Of a stretch of DNA of 64,000 bases, positions 16,211 through 25,151 are shown in pieces. The notes beneath the pieces were generated by a model, which did no database searches, was not told where the DNA came from, and saw only the letters and a list, made by a program, of their open reading frames with translations. Source of the DNA: Acidobacteriota bacterium (lineage in GTDB: Bacteria > Acidobacteriota > Terriglobia > Terriglobales > Acidobacteriaceae); assembly GCA_018268915.1 (NCBI GenBank), contig JAFDVQ010000001.1, positions 434,001 through 498,000 on the forward strand, written 5' to 3'. Made by a program: the position numbers and the translations under genes. Numbering within the stretch: the stretch's first letter is position 1; every line of letters starts with the position of its first letter.

Positions 16211-18415
16211 TCAATGCCAGTGAATCACGCTCAGCAGATTCGAGTAATCATCCGTCCAGGTCTTGCTGCCGGATCGTCCTGAGAGGGGCTTCCACGGCGA
16301 ATCAGAACCGTCGACGAGACCGCTCAGATCAGAGACGTTCCGAGACATGACCACCCACACCGACGGCGCCTTGCCGTGTGCCATCTCCTGCTCCGTAATG
16401 GAGGTGTCGCGCTCGATATAACCGACGAGGTGTTCCTCGTGGCATAGATTGCTTAGGGAAGGCTCGAGATCGACATAGAGATTCGAGATATGGAACGCAA
16501 GTACTCCACCTGGCTCGAGCTTGCGCAAGTAAAGTTCCATAGCTTCGCGCGTCAGAAGGTGGATTGGAATGGAATCGCCACTGAACGCGTCGAGCGCAAT
16601 CAATCTATAACTGCTATCGGGCGCATCGCGAAGCTTTAGGCGGGCATCTCCCATGATGATTCTGGCGCGGGGTGCACATTGATGAAGGAATGTAAAGAAC
16701 CGCGTGTCTTCAGCGAAGCGCACCACAATCGGATCAATCTCATAGAACGTGAACGATTCCTGCGAAGACGGAAGGCATGCCATTGAGCCGGCACCCAAAC
16801 CAACTACCGCGACAGCTTTTCCGTTTAGCCTGTCGTTCATCGCGTTGAAAATCTGCCCTGCGGGCCCTTGCTTTGTGTAATAAGAGAGTGGCTCGCGTTC
16901 TCTGGATGGCTCTAGACTCTGCAAACCGTGGTTTGTACCTGAGTGGATCATCAACCGGTACTGCCCGGATGGGTCGTTCGTCACATGCACAACACCGAAG
17001 AAGTCTCGCTCGGCTTTCAGCACATGCCCAAAGGCTCCGGTGTATTGGCCGCCAGCAAGAAGGAAGGCGATGAGTCCGAGAGAGAATCGGATTTTGCCGT
17101 GCCGAAAACTGAAGCACCAAAGCGCTGCGTACGCAAAGAAAAGAAAGACGAGCAAACCGCCGAACTTGAGATTCAGGTAATTCGAACCTTCGATGACTGC
17201 GAGCATCGTAAGGCCCAGACAAGCAGGCAGGATCAAGTCTTTGCGGGCCCACAATGCCGTACTCGATTCTGTTCCACGTCGCAAGAGCGCCGCAAGAACG
17301 AGAACCACTGGGAACTCAACCGCCGAATGGAACACCACTGGAGCAATCAGTGAGTTGAAAGCGCTGCCAAGCACGCCTCCGAATGACATCAAGAGATAGA
17401 ACTCCGTCAGCTTGCCCGCGGGTGGCCTACTCGCGGCCAATTCGCCGTGGCAGAACATAGCCACCACGAAGAAAGCTGACAGATAGATGACGAGGAGCGG
17501 AACCAGCGGCAATCGTAAGCGAGAAACAACCGGTAAAAGTCCAACCAGTATGAATGCCGGGAGCCATTGCGAGATTCGGTTGTGTGAGAGAACCGTCTTT
17601 TTCGAAAACACCAGCACCAGGCTCACGAGGTATAGGGAGAGCGGAGTGATCCAGAAGAGCGGCATTGACGGCACGTCAGTCGTCAGTGCGGTGGTGACGC
17701 CTAGCATCAAACTGGAGGGAACGAATGCCAGAACGATCCAGCGTAGGCGCTGACTCCAGGGGATCTCTGCCTCGTTTACTTCAATCGATCGGACTTCGTT
17801 CTCCGAAGGTTTGGGATTTCCCTTCCAAACCAGGATTGCACAAATTGAGATGAGGACGGCGAATGCGAAATATCCATATGTCCAGATTTGGCATTGGCGC
17901 GGGATACTCAGCATCGGCTCCAGCAAGAATGGATAGGCGATCAGTCCGGCTAGACTTCCTGCATTGCTCGCAGCGTAGAGGAAATATGGGTCGCGCGCGC
18001 CTGTGTGCTTCGAACCGGCGAACCAGCCCTGCATGACCGGCGAGGTCGAAGACAGCACGAAGAATGGTAGGCCCACTGAAAGGAGCAACACGCCGAACAA
18101 CCAGTAAACAGGTGTGCCCCCGATCGGTGGTTCTGACCCGTAGTTGAGATGTACGGGCAGCAGGCCGGGAATCAACAAAGGCAACGCAATGACTCCGCAG
18201 TGGATCGCAATCTTGGAGCGCCACAGCTTCAATCTGATAGAGGCATGCGCATAAAGGTACCCAACAAGAAGCATCGCCTGGAAGAATACGAGACAGCTAT
18301 TCCAAACTGCAGGCGTACCTCCCAGCAACGGCAGCATCATCTTGGCAAGCATGGGCTCAACCAGAAAGAGCAGAGCCGCACTGAGGAACATGGAGATGCC
18401 AAAGACAATAATCAT
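16211..18415 (-). CDS. Fused membrane transporter-like / spermidine synthase-like protein
   Basis: The N-terminal 430 or so residues contain many hydrophobic segments (first one MIIVFGISMFLSAALLFLVE). The C-terminal 240 residues carry a spermidine-synthase Rossmann fold: AVVGLGAGSMACL, then FYEIDPIVVRFAED, IMGDARLKL and LIALDAFSGDSIPIHLLTREA. This is the layout usually annotated as fused MFS/spermidine synthase; whether it makes polyamines is unproven. The frame also permits a TTG at 18454. I prefer ATG 18415, where the first membrane helix begins. It is convergent with the aminotransferase. Confidence 0.85.
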   Translation of the reverse strand: MIIVFGISMFLSAALLFLVEPMLAKMMLPLLGGTPAVWNSCLVFFQAMLLVGYLYAHASIRLKLWRSKIAIHCGVIALPLLIPGLLPVHLNYGSEPPIGGTPVYWLFGVLLLSVGLPFFVLSSTSPVMQGWFAGSKHTGARDPYFLYAASNAGSLAGLIAYPFLLEPMLSIPRQCQIWTYGYFAFAVLISICAILVWKGNPKPSENEVRSIEVNEAEIPWSQRLRWIVLAFVPSSLMLGVTTALTTDVPSMPLFWITPLSLYLVSLVLVFSKKTVLSHNRISQWLPAFILVGLLPVVSRLRLPLVPLLVIYLSAFFVVAMFCHGELAASRPPAGKLTEFYLLMSFGGVLGSAFNSLIAPVVFHSAVEFPVVLVLAALLRRGTESSTALWARKDLILPACLGLTMLAVIEGSNYLNLKFGGLLVFLFFAYAALWCFSFRHGKIRFSLGLIAFLLAGGQYTGAFGHVLKAERDFFGVVHVTNDPSGQYRLMIHSGTNHGLQSLEPSREREPLSYYTKQGPAGQIFNAMNDRLNGKAVAVVGLGAGSMACLPSSQESFTFYEIDPIVVRFAEDTRFFTFLHQCAPRARIIMGDARLKLRDAPDSSYRLIALDAFSGDSIPIHLLTREAMELYLRKLEPGGVLAFHISNLYVDLEPSLSNLCHEEHLVGYIERDTSITEQEMAHGKAPSVWVVMSRNVSDLSGLVDGSDSPWKPLSGRSGSKTWTDDYSNLLSVIHWH

Positions 18416-18569
18416 TGGAGGATCTGCGTCTAGTTTATGCCGAGCTAGATTCAATGCGACCAGAACAACTAAGTCGGTTGGTTACCACAGGTTCATAGAT
18501 TGCAACGGCTGCTCCGATCAGATCTGGAACGTCGCAGAGGCGAAAGACAGTCCTCGGAAGGTCGTGTCT

Positions 18570-19442
18570 TTAGTCAAACACAACAGTCTTGTTTCCATAG
18601 CAGAGAATGCGTCTATCGAGATGCCACCTTACCGCACGAGAAAGTACTAGGCGCTCTAGATCGCGCCCCTGGGCCACAAGGTCCTCCACCTGGTCTCGAT
18701 GTGAGATTCGCGCCACGTCCTGTTCGATGATCGGCCCATCGTCCAGCACCTCAGTCACGTAGTGACTCGTGGCGCCAATCAGTTTCACTCCCCTCGCGTG
18801 AGCTGCATGGTAGGGTCTCGCCCCAACGAAAGCCGGAAGAAAGGAATGATGCACGTTGATAATCGAAGAAGGATAGTGTGCGACGAACCCTGCTGAAAGT
18901 ATCTGCATGTAGCGCGCGAGAACTACTAACTCGATTCCATGCCGTTCCAGAATCTCGATTTGCCGGGCCTCGCCTGCCGCTCGTGTCGAGGCGTTGACTG
19001 CAATATGCTCGAATGGAACCCCATAGAATGCGGCGAGCTTTTCCGCCTCGCGATGGTTTGACACGATCACCCGGATTTCGCAGTTCAACTCGCGTGATTG
19101 CCAGCGGTGCAACAGATCGGCAACGCAGTGAAGGTACTGGGAACAGAAGAGCGCGACTCTCGTCGGAAGGTTCATGACACCCACGTGCCAGTTCATCTGC
19201 AGCTCATTTGCAATCGGAGCAAATGCCTTGCTGAATTCGACAAGATTGAATCCGGGTGCTGGACCTGCTGCATTGCTGGGGAGGGCCCACTCAACGCGCA
19301 TGAAGAACTTTCCCAGGTCATGGTCCTGGTGCTGATCTGCATGGAGGATGTTTGCTCCGTGTTCAAACAGCAGAGTTGAGACGCGAGCGACAAGGCCTTT
19401 GCGATCGGGGCACTCAATGAGCAGAACGGCAGTATCCTTCAT
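18570..19442 (-). CDS. purU: Formyltetrahydrofolate deformylase PurU
   Basis: This enzyme of about 290 residues hydrolyses 10-formyl-tetrahydrofolate to formate and tetrahydrofolate, supplying formate to purine synthesis and balancing one-carbon pools. It has an N-terminal ACT domain (VLLIECPDRKGLVARVSTLL) and then the formyl-transferase fold. Catalytic residues are in INVHHSFLPAFVGARPY and IGATSHYVTEVLDDGPIIEQD. The ATG at 19442 was preferred to the GTG two codons upstream because GGAG lies 5 bases before it. Confidence 0.93.
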   Translation of the reverse strand: MKDTAVLLIECPDRKGLVARVSTLLFEHGANILHADQHQDHDLGKFFMRVEWALPSNAAGPAPGFNLVEFSKAFAPIANELQMNWHVGVMNLPTRVALFCSQYLHCVADLLHRWQSRELNCEIRVIVSNHREAEKLAAFYGVPFEHIAVNASTRAAGEARQIEILERHGIELVVLARYMQILSAGFVAHYPSSIINVHHSFLPAFVGARPYHAAHARGVKLIGATSHYVTEVLDDGPIIEQDVARISHRDQVEDLVAQGRDLERLVLSRAVRWHLDRRILCYGNKTVVFD

Positions 19443-19507
19443 CGTCACTCCAGCTTACGGCATCAGATCCTGGCTACTATCAGAGAGTTTGCCGAGAGCT
19501 TCTGCGC

Positions 19508-20041
19508 TTACGGCTGAAGGCGCGCCGTACCCTTCTGCAGCGGATCGGTCACTGGACCCGCAGCCAGTTGCATGCGAAGCTTTCCAGCGAGATCCTCGAC
19601 AGTGCGCAGCTTCTGCGCGACGTTATTAGGAATGCCGCGCTCAGCCAGCGCGAGTTGGGACTGCAGGAGCAGCCCGTTCAGTGTGTTTTTCAGTTCGATG
19701 CAAATGTCCTGCCGCGCAGCCAGGCGAGCAACCGCCTGCTCCCTTTGGCGACGCTGTAGTGCCGCTCGAATTTCGCGAATGATGCGCGCCGCTCCGGCCA
19801 GGGCGAAGTTGATTTGTATGGGAATCGCCATTCCGGAACGTTCCCAGATCGCTTCCGCCGCTTCTGGGTCACTGTCCGCCAGGGTTTCATCCAGCACTAC
19901 GACAGCAAATTCTCTGCGCCGGAAGGCCCCGATTGCGGCCCGACGGCCACTGGCAAACTCTACCTGCATTTCCAGTTGCTTCGAAATGACTTCAGCGCAA
20001 TTGCGCACACCTTCAACTCCACTGACAATCAGAATGGTCAT
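19508..20041 (-). CDS. Degenerate receiver-domain protein
   Basis: This 177-residue protein starts MTILIVSGVEGVRN, like a CheY-type receiver, and has the central VVVLDETLADSDPE strand where the phosphoacceptor Asp would sit. The usual N-terminal acidic pair is replaced by GVE and there is no clear KP motif. Its second half is helical (REIRAALQRRQREQAVARL onward) and might act as a dimerisation or phosphotransfer helix bundle. It is the last gene of an operon with the sigma-54 regulator (33-base gap) and the histidine kinase. GGGGAG lies 6 bases before its ATG. It may modulate that system; this is inferred from context only. Confidence 0.65.
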   Translation of the reverse strand: MTILIVSGVEGVRNCAEVISKQLEMQVEFASGRRAAIGAFRRREFAVVVLDETLADSDPEAAEAIWERSGMAIPIQINFALAGAARIIREIRAALQRRQREQAVARLAARQDICIELKNTLNGLLLQSQLALAERGIPNNVAQKLRTVEDLAGKLRMQLAAGPVTDPLQKGTARLQP

Positions 20042-20074
20042 GGCAACTCCCCTGCTCTCAGGTTTTTTGCGGTT

Positions 20075-21553
20075 CTAGTTCATCTGTTTCGCGTCAGCCG
20101 CTTCATATTCCTTCAGCTTGCGGTAGAGCGTAGTCTTGCCGATTCCGAGAAGGTCTGCAGCCTTCAACTTGTCGCCGTTTGTGATTCGTAGCGCCTCGAA
20201 GATAGCCACTCGTTCGCGGACTGCGAGGGGGACGACAGCCGTGGTCGACGATGCTGCTTCGACCTTGCGGCCGTCACTCATAGCCTTGTGCAGGTAGGAG
20301 AGTGCAAGATCCTGCAAACCCGTCGGAAGGTTTCCAATCTGCACTTCACCCCCGGAAGCCATGGTTACGCCGTGTTCGATAGCGTTCTCCAATTCCCGCA
20401 CATTTCCGGGCCAGTCATAACCCATCATCAATCGCAGGGCATCATCGTGGATGCTGAAACGCCCAGGGTGTTCTCGATGAATTTTGTTGAGAAAGTGAGC
20501 GACCAGCAGTGGAATATCTTCTTTTCGATCTCGCAGCGCGGGGAGTCGAAGGTTTACAACATTCAAACGGTAGTACAGGTCTTTGCGAAAGCCGCCTCGC
20601 TCGACCATGGTGGCCAGGTCCCGGTTGGTTGCGGTAACGATGCGCGCTCTGATTGGGATACGGGTATTCGAACCGACAGGACGCACCTCTTTTTCTTGAA
20701 GTGCTCTTAAGAGCTTCGCCTGCAGGTCGAGAGTTAGCTCCCCGATTTCATCGAGAAAGACTGTGCCGGTTCCGGCGGATACTAATAAGCCGTCCTTGGC
20801 ATGATTCGCTCCTGTGAACGCTCCCTTGACATATCCAAATAGCTCACTTTCGACCAGCGTAGGAACCAACGAACCGCAGTCGACGGGAAGGAAGGGCTTG
20901 TCCGGGCTCGGCCCAAAGGCATGGAGAGTTCGAGCTACCAACTCCTTGCCTGTGCCGCTTTCGCCAAGGATAAGAACCGGGTGTTTCGACTGCGCAACTT
21001 TCGCCAGCATGCGATACAGCTTCTCCATCTGCGGCGAGCGCCCGATCATCTGCCCTAGTCCATCCTGGAGCTTCAGCCGTTCACGCAACTTTCGAGTTTC
21101 GCTATTGATTACGTGGCTTACGCTGATACGCTCCAGAGATGAGGCGAGCTCATCTAATGTGAACGGTTTGTTCAGGTAGTCGACCGCTCCGCAATGCATT
21201 GCAGATAGGGCAGCACTTGCGGAATCGACAGGAGCCATTGCGATGATCGCAACGCGCGGGAAAAGCGCGTGGACCTCCGCTACTGCCTGCAGAACTCCTT
21301 CCTCCCGGGAAGAGATATCTACCAGAAGGATATCCGTAGGAAATCTGGCAAGGGTGGATCGCACCTGTCCCAGATGCGGAACTTCCTCTGCTTTATAACC
21401 CAGATTCCTTGCGATGGCTAAGCAGGCCGATCGAGCTACTTCATCCTCGTCCACAACGAGAACATGCAGAATTGGTAGCTCCGGTTGAATCGGGTGCGGT
21501 GGATTCATGTGTTGGAAAACAAACGTTGGGAGCATAGTAGCGGCCTCGTTCAC
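20075..21553 (-). CDS. Sigma-54-dependent response regulator (NtrC family)
   Basis: This regulator of up to 492 residues has a receiver domain (VLVVDEDE near 31, phosphoacceptor D79 in ILLVDIS, K129 in NKP). The sigma-54 AAA+ domain has Walker A GESGTGKE near 198 and the sigma-54 contact loop GAFTGA near 244, plus FLDEIGELTL. A Fis-type helix-turn-helix closes it (KAADLLGIGKTTLYRKLKEY). It should activate RNA polymerase with RpoN at promoters outside this window or in its own operon. The start is ambiguous: GTG 21553, ATG 21535 or ATG 21508, and none has a good ribosome binding site. It lies 70 bases after the kinase gene. Confidence 0.93.
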   Translation of the reverse strand: MNEAATMLPTFVFQHMNPPHPIQPELPILHVLVVDEDEVARSACLAIARNLGYKAEEVPHLGQVRSTLARFPTDILLVDISSREEGVLQAVAEVHALFPRVAIIAMAPVDSASAALSAMHCGAVDYLNKPFTLDELASSLERISVSHVINSETRKLRERLKLQDGLGQMIGRSPQMEKLYRMLAKVAQSKHPVLILGESGTGKELVARTLHAFGPSPDKPFLPVDCGSLVPTLVESELFGYVKGAFTGANHAKDGLLVSAGTGTVFLDEIGELTLDLQAKLLRALQEKEVRPVGSNTRIPIRARIVTATNRDLATMVERGGFRKDLYYRLNVVNLRLPALRDRKEDIPLLVAHFLNKIHREHPGRFSIHDDALRLMMGYDWPGNVRELENAIEHGVTMASGGEVQIGNLPTGLQDLALSYLHKAMSDGRKVEAASSTTAVVPLAVRERVAIFEALRITNGDKLKAADLLGIGKTTLYRKLKEYEAADAKQMN

Positions 21554-21622
21554 TTTGACTGTGTGTGCTGGATCACGCGACTTTGAGCTGGTAGATTCCT
21601 GTGAGGGTTAAGGGTGGGGGAT

Positions 21623-22480
21623 TCACTGCCTAACTGGCATTTCAATTTGGAAACAGGCTCCCACTGGATCTCGGTTCGCCGCGTGGATCATTCCCCCTGC
21701 TCTCTGCACGATTGAATGTGTGATGGAGAGTCCCAGTCCGCGATGTGCCATCGGCCAGCCACCGGATTCAGGACTGTTCTGCACGTCATCCGGCCCGGGT
21801 TGAAAGATCTTTTCAAGGATCTGATCCGTGAGACCGGGACCATTGTCTTCCACATTGATAGTCACCCACGGGCTGTTATCCGGTTCTCCGCTGCTCTCTC
21901 GAAGTGAAAGATGTATTCGGCCTACGCCCGACATCGCCTCGGCAGAGTTCCGCGCCAGATTCACGAGAATGCGGGTAAGGTCTTCCGACGTCATTCGGAC
22001 CGGTAATGCACCGCCCTGTACGTCCAGGGTGAGGCTCACGGTTGGGCCGACCAGTGAAGACAGCAGATTTCGATTTGCCAGCATATCTTCGGCTAAGTTC
22101 CCTATCGGTTCCGCAGGAATGCTTCTCCAGCGAGTTATCCGCGATGCTTGCGGAGAGAGCATTGTTGCTTCGTCTGCGGTCGGAATGGCATCCTTCGGAT
22201 TCGCGAACTGAGCTTCTGTCAGCTTCTCTACGAGTCGTCGGCTCGCAGCCGCCACCAGCTTCAGTTCTCCGCCATAGTGTGCAAAAGGCTGCATCAGAAC
22301 TCCAGGTTGCTGCAGCAAGTCACAGTAGAGTTCCAGCGCAGTCACCATATTGCGTGCGTCGTGCGCGATTTCTGCAACGGTTTCCCCATGGTGTCCAAGA
22401 GTCGTGAGGGTTGCCACCACCTTGTCCACGCGCTTTTGCTCTTCCTGTCCCAATTCCGGTAATTGTTCGAGCTGCTTCAT
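21623..22480 (-). CDS. Soluble sensor histidine kinase
   Basis: This 285-residue histidine kinase has no membrane segment and no recognisable input domain. The H box is AEIAHDARNMVTALE with H40, only 40 residues from the N-terminus. The N box is LVNLARNSAEAM, G1 is VEDNGPGLTD and G2 is HRGLGLSITHSIV. Its layout resembles NtrB/AtoS-type catalytic cores stripped of the PAS domain, so the signal must come from a partner or from the unusual short N-terminus. GGAAGGATC precedes the ATG. It is the first gene of the operon with the NtrC-type regulator and the degenerate receiver. Confidence 0.9.
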   Translation of the reverse strand: MKQLEQLPELGQEEQKRVDKVVATLTTLGHHGETVAEIAHDARNMVTALELYCDLLQQPGVLMQPFAHYGGELKLVAAASRRLVEKLTEAQFANPKDAIPTADEATMLSPQASRITRWRSIPAEPIGNLAEDMLANRNLLSSLVGPTVSLTLDVQGGALPVRMTSEDLTRILVNLARNSAEAMSGVGRIHLSLRESSGEPDNSPWVTINVEDNGPGLTDQILEKIFQPGPDDVQNSPESGGWPMAHRGLGLSITHSIVQRAGGMIHAANRDPVGACFQIEMPVRQ

Positions 22481-22799
22481 CGAGTGATCCTTCCGATTTA
22501 GGAATTCGTCTCAAGCCTTCGCCTTTTCTTCTTACACGTGGTGTGCCAAATCAGGACAGCTTCTCTAAGGCGAACCAATCAATGGAGTTATTCAGATGCT
22601 GCTTGAGGGTGAACTCCCGGAGAGCACCGCTGCAGAGTTCCCAGAATGGGAAGCAGCCACAGACCAAAAACAACTAAGTCCATGCAGCATCATCAGTTCA
22701 CTCTTCCTACCTCCTCATTCCCGAATTGGTGCTGTTCCGAAATGAACCGTTCCCCGAGCCCATCCACGGGATTCAGTCCCGTTCTCGTACAATCGCGCT
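22481..22799. other. Divergent intergenic region, kinase operon versus rph
   Basis: These 319 bases separate two divergent starts and must hold promoters for both. The only element I can point to is the TACAAT hexamer before rph. I see no clear -24/-12 sigma-54 promoter and no repeat. Confidence 0.4.
22788..22793 (+). promoter_or_regulatory. Possible -10 box placing transcription start at the rph ATG
   Basis: TACAAT ends 6 bases before the A of the rph start codon at 22800, the usual distance from a -10 box to the first transcribed base. There is no ribosome binding site in front of this ATG, so the rph message may be leaderless. The -35 region is weak. Confidence 0.35.
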
Positions 22800-23540
22800 A
22801 TGAACGCCTCCGCTCCAGTCTTCTTTCGTCCCGGCAATCGAAATCCAGACCAGCTTCGCCCCCTGTCACTGACCCCAGACTTCGTTCAGACCGCCGAAGG
22901 TTCCGTCCTCGTTTCACTTGGCAACACGCGCGTTCTCACCAACGCAACGATCGAGCAGGGAGTGCCTGGATGGCTGCGCAACTCGGGGAGAGGTTGGGTC
23001 ACCGCCGAGTACTCCATGCTGCCTCGTTCCACGGTGACCCGCACCCCCAGGGAGAGCGAGCGCGGCAAGATCGGTGGACGGACTCACGAAATCCAACGTC
23101 TGATCGGCCGCAGCCTTCGTTCTGTTGTCGACATGCAGGCTCTCGGCGAACGCACTGTGATCCTGGACTGCGACGTAATTCAAGCAGACGGGGGGACACG
23201 CACGGCGGCGATTACAGGCGCTGCTGTCGCGCTTGCCATCGCACTGAATGCCCTCGTGAAGGCCGGAACTCTAAAGCAGTCGCCGATGAAACAGCTCGTA
23301 GCCGCCACTTCCGTGGGCATACTCAGCGGCACACCTCTACTCGATCTTTGCTACGAAGAGGACTCGCAGGCTGAGGTAGACATGAATGTGGTGATGACCG
23401 CTGACGGCGGACTGGTCGAAACGCAGGCTACCGCGGAGAAGGGAAGCTATTCCCGCCGCGAACTGGACGTGTTGATTGACCTCGCAGAATCCGGCATGAA
23501 GCGCATCTTCGAGATTCAGAGAGCCGTGCTCACAACGTAG
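22800..23540 (+). CDS. rph: Ribonuclease PH
   Basis: This 246-residue phosphorolytic 3'-5' exoribonuclease trims tRNA 3' ends. Family signatures are clear: [37 protein letters not shown] near 60, [16 protein letters not shown] near 92, and the phosphate/metal region [19 protein letters not shown] near 122. The length is typical. No ribosome binding site is visible before the ATG. Confidence 0.95.
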   Translation: MNASAPVFFRPGNRNPDQLRPLSLTPDFVQTAEGSVLVSLGNTRVLTNATIEQGVPGWLRNSGRGWVTAEYSMLPRSTVTRTPRESERGKIGGRTHEIQRLIGRSLRSVVDMQALGERTVILDCDVIQADGGTRTAAITGAAVALAIALNALVKAGTLKQSPMKQLVAATSVGILSGTPLLDLCYEEDSQAEVDMNVVMTADGGLVETQATAEKGSYSRRELDVLIDLAESGMKRIFEIQRAVLTT

Positions 23541-23614
23541 CCCGACACTGATTAATCATTCTCGAATGTTTATGATGGATAGTTGATTTTCACTTCGCCG
23601 TCCAAGAGTTCTCG

Positions 23615-25063
23615 ATGACCTCAGATCCCGGTATCTCCCGCCGCACCTTTGTGAGCGGCGCCGCCAGCCTCCTTGCATCTTCGGCCATTACTCCCACCTC
23701 CGCATTCCCGCAGAGTAGTTTCACCTCCAAACGTCCCTCACCGTCTGCTCGCCGATTCCGCAGTAAGGCTGTCGATGGCGCCATCGAATCCGTCTCAGCC
23801 AAGCTGCGCGACTCGGAGCTTGCATGGCTTTTTTCAAACTGTTTGCCGAACACGCTCGACACCACTGTCACATTCAAGAGCGGCCCTGGCGCTCCTGACA
23901 CGATCGTTGTCACCGGTGATATCCCGGCCATGTGGCTGCGCGACTCCTCTGCTCAAGTGTGGCCCTATCTACCGTTCATCACCAAGGATCCTGACTTGGC
24001 ACGCCTTATCGAAGGAGTGGTGCGCCGCCAGACGCGGTGCATCCTTGCCGATCCGTATGCCAATGCATTTATGCCTGATCTCTCCACGCGCGAGCCGCTC
24101 AAGTGGAGTAAGACAGATAACACGGACATGAAGCCAGGTGTCGGAGAGCGCAAGTGGGAAGTCGACTCTCTTTGCTATCCCGTTCGCCTCGCGCATGAGT
24201 ACTGGCGTCTCACGCACGACAACAAGCCATTCGGCGTAGAGTGGGCGCGCGCCATGCACACCATTCTCGAGACTTTTGCGGCCCAGCAGCGCAAAACCTC
24301 ACGCGGGCCGTACCACTTCCAGCGCAAGGCCGAAACACCCTACGACACGCTCAGTGAAGACGGCTTCGGTAATCCTGCGCGGCCGGTAGGCCTTATCCAC
24401 TCCGGCTTCAGACCCTCGGACGACTCTTGCATCTACCCACTCAACATTCCAGGAAACTTCTTCGCCGTGAAAACGCTAGAGCGGATCGAGGAAATGCTCA
24501 CGGAAATTGCGCACGACAGCGCTGCAGCATCTCAGGCGAGCCGTCTCCGCGGTGAGATCAAAGCTGCCTTGGATGCTCACGCCCGTACGCACCATCCCAA
24601 AGGCGGCGAGATCTGGGCTTACGAGATCGACGGATTCGGCAACGCTCTTTGCATGGATGACGCCAACGTTCCCAGTCTTCTCGGCATGCCCTACCTCGAA
24701 GCCTGCACCGAAAACGACTCCACCTACCTCGCCACTCGCCGGTTTGTTCTCAGTGACGCGAACCCCTACTTTTTCCGTGGCAGCGCTGCAGAAGGTATCG
24801 GCGGCCCTCACATCGGACAGGACATGATCTGGCCGATGGGCATCATCATCCGTGCTCTGACCACGAACGATGACACTGAGCAGCGCCAATGTCTCACATG
24901 GCTTAAGCACACTCACGCCGGCACCGGTTTCATGCACGAGAGCTTCAACAAGGACAACCCACGCAAGTTCACCCGCGACTGGTTTGCATGGGCCAATACC
25001 CTGTTCGGCGAGCTCATTCTCAAGCTCGACAAGACCGATCCCAGGCTGCTCGAGATGTCCTAA
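23615..25063 (+). CDS. Glycoside hydrolase family 125 (exo-alpha-1,6-mannosidase type), Tat-exported
   Basis: This 482-residue enzyme has a Tat signal (SRRTFVSGAASLLASSA, residues 8-24). It matches GH125: GDIPAMWLRDSSAQVWPY near 104, the acid region SGFRPSDDSCIYPLNIPGN near 267 with the likely catalytic Asp, and TGFMHESFNKDNPRKFTR near 437 with the likely catalytic Glu. Characterised relatives remove alpha-1,6-linked mannose from N-glycans or yeast mannan. It is convergent with a GH3 gene on the opposite strand. Confidence 0.9.
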   Translation: MTSDPGISRRTFVSGAASLLASSAITPTSAFPQSSFTSKRPSPSARRFRSKAVDGAIESVSAKLRDSELAWLFSNCLPNTLDTTVTFKSGPGAPDTIVVTGDIPAMWLRDSSAQVWPYLPFITKDPDLARLIEGVVRRQTRCILADPYANAFMPDLSTREPLKWSKTDNTDMKPGVGERKWEVDSLCYPVRLAHEYWRLTHDNKPFGVEWARAMHTILETFAAQQRKTSRGPYHFQRKAETPYDTLSEDGFGNPARPVGLIHSGFRPSDDSCIYPLNIPGNFFAVKTLERIEEMLTEIAHDSAAASQASRLRGEIKAALDAHARTHHPKGGEIWAYEIDGFGNALCMDDANVPSLLGMPYLEACTENDSTYLATRRFVLSDANPYFFRGSAAEGIGGPHIGQDMIWPMGIIIRALTTNDDTEQRQCLTWLKHTHAGTGFMHESFNKDNPRKFTRDWFAWANTLFGELILKLDKTDPRLLEMS

Positions 25064-25092
25064 GTGAACACATGCATGGAGCACCTAATTCC

Positions 25093-25128
25093 AGGTGTTC
25101 CAGGTCCCTCGCATTTCGGGACCTGGAT
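25093..25128. repeat. Dispersed palindromic element, copy 4, acting between convergent genes
   Basis: CCAGGTCCC at 25100-25108 pairs perfectly with GGGACCTGG at 25118-25126. The preceding GGTGTTCCAGGTC parallels GGTGCCCCAGGTC in copy 1 at 1669. It sits between the stops of the GH125 and GH3 genes, so it may double as a terminator, although no T-tract follows. Confidence 0.7.
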
Positions 25129-25151
25129 GCGATGCTGATGGCGAAGTGCTT

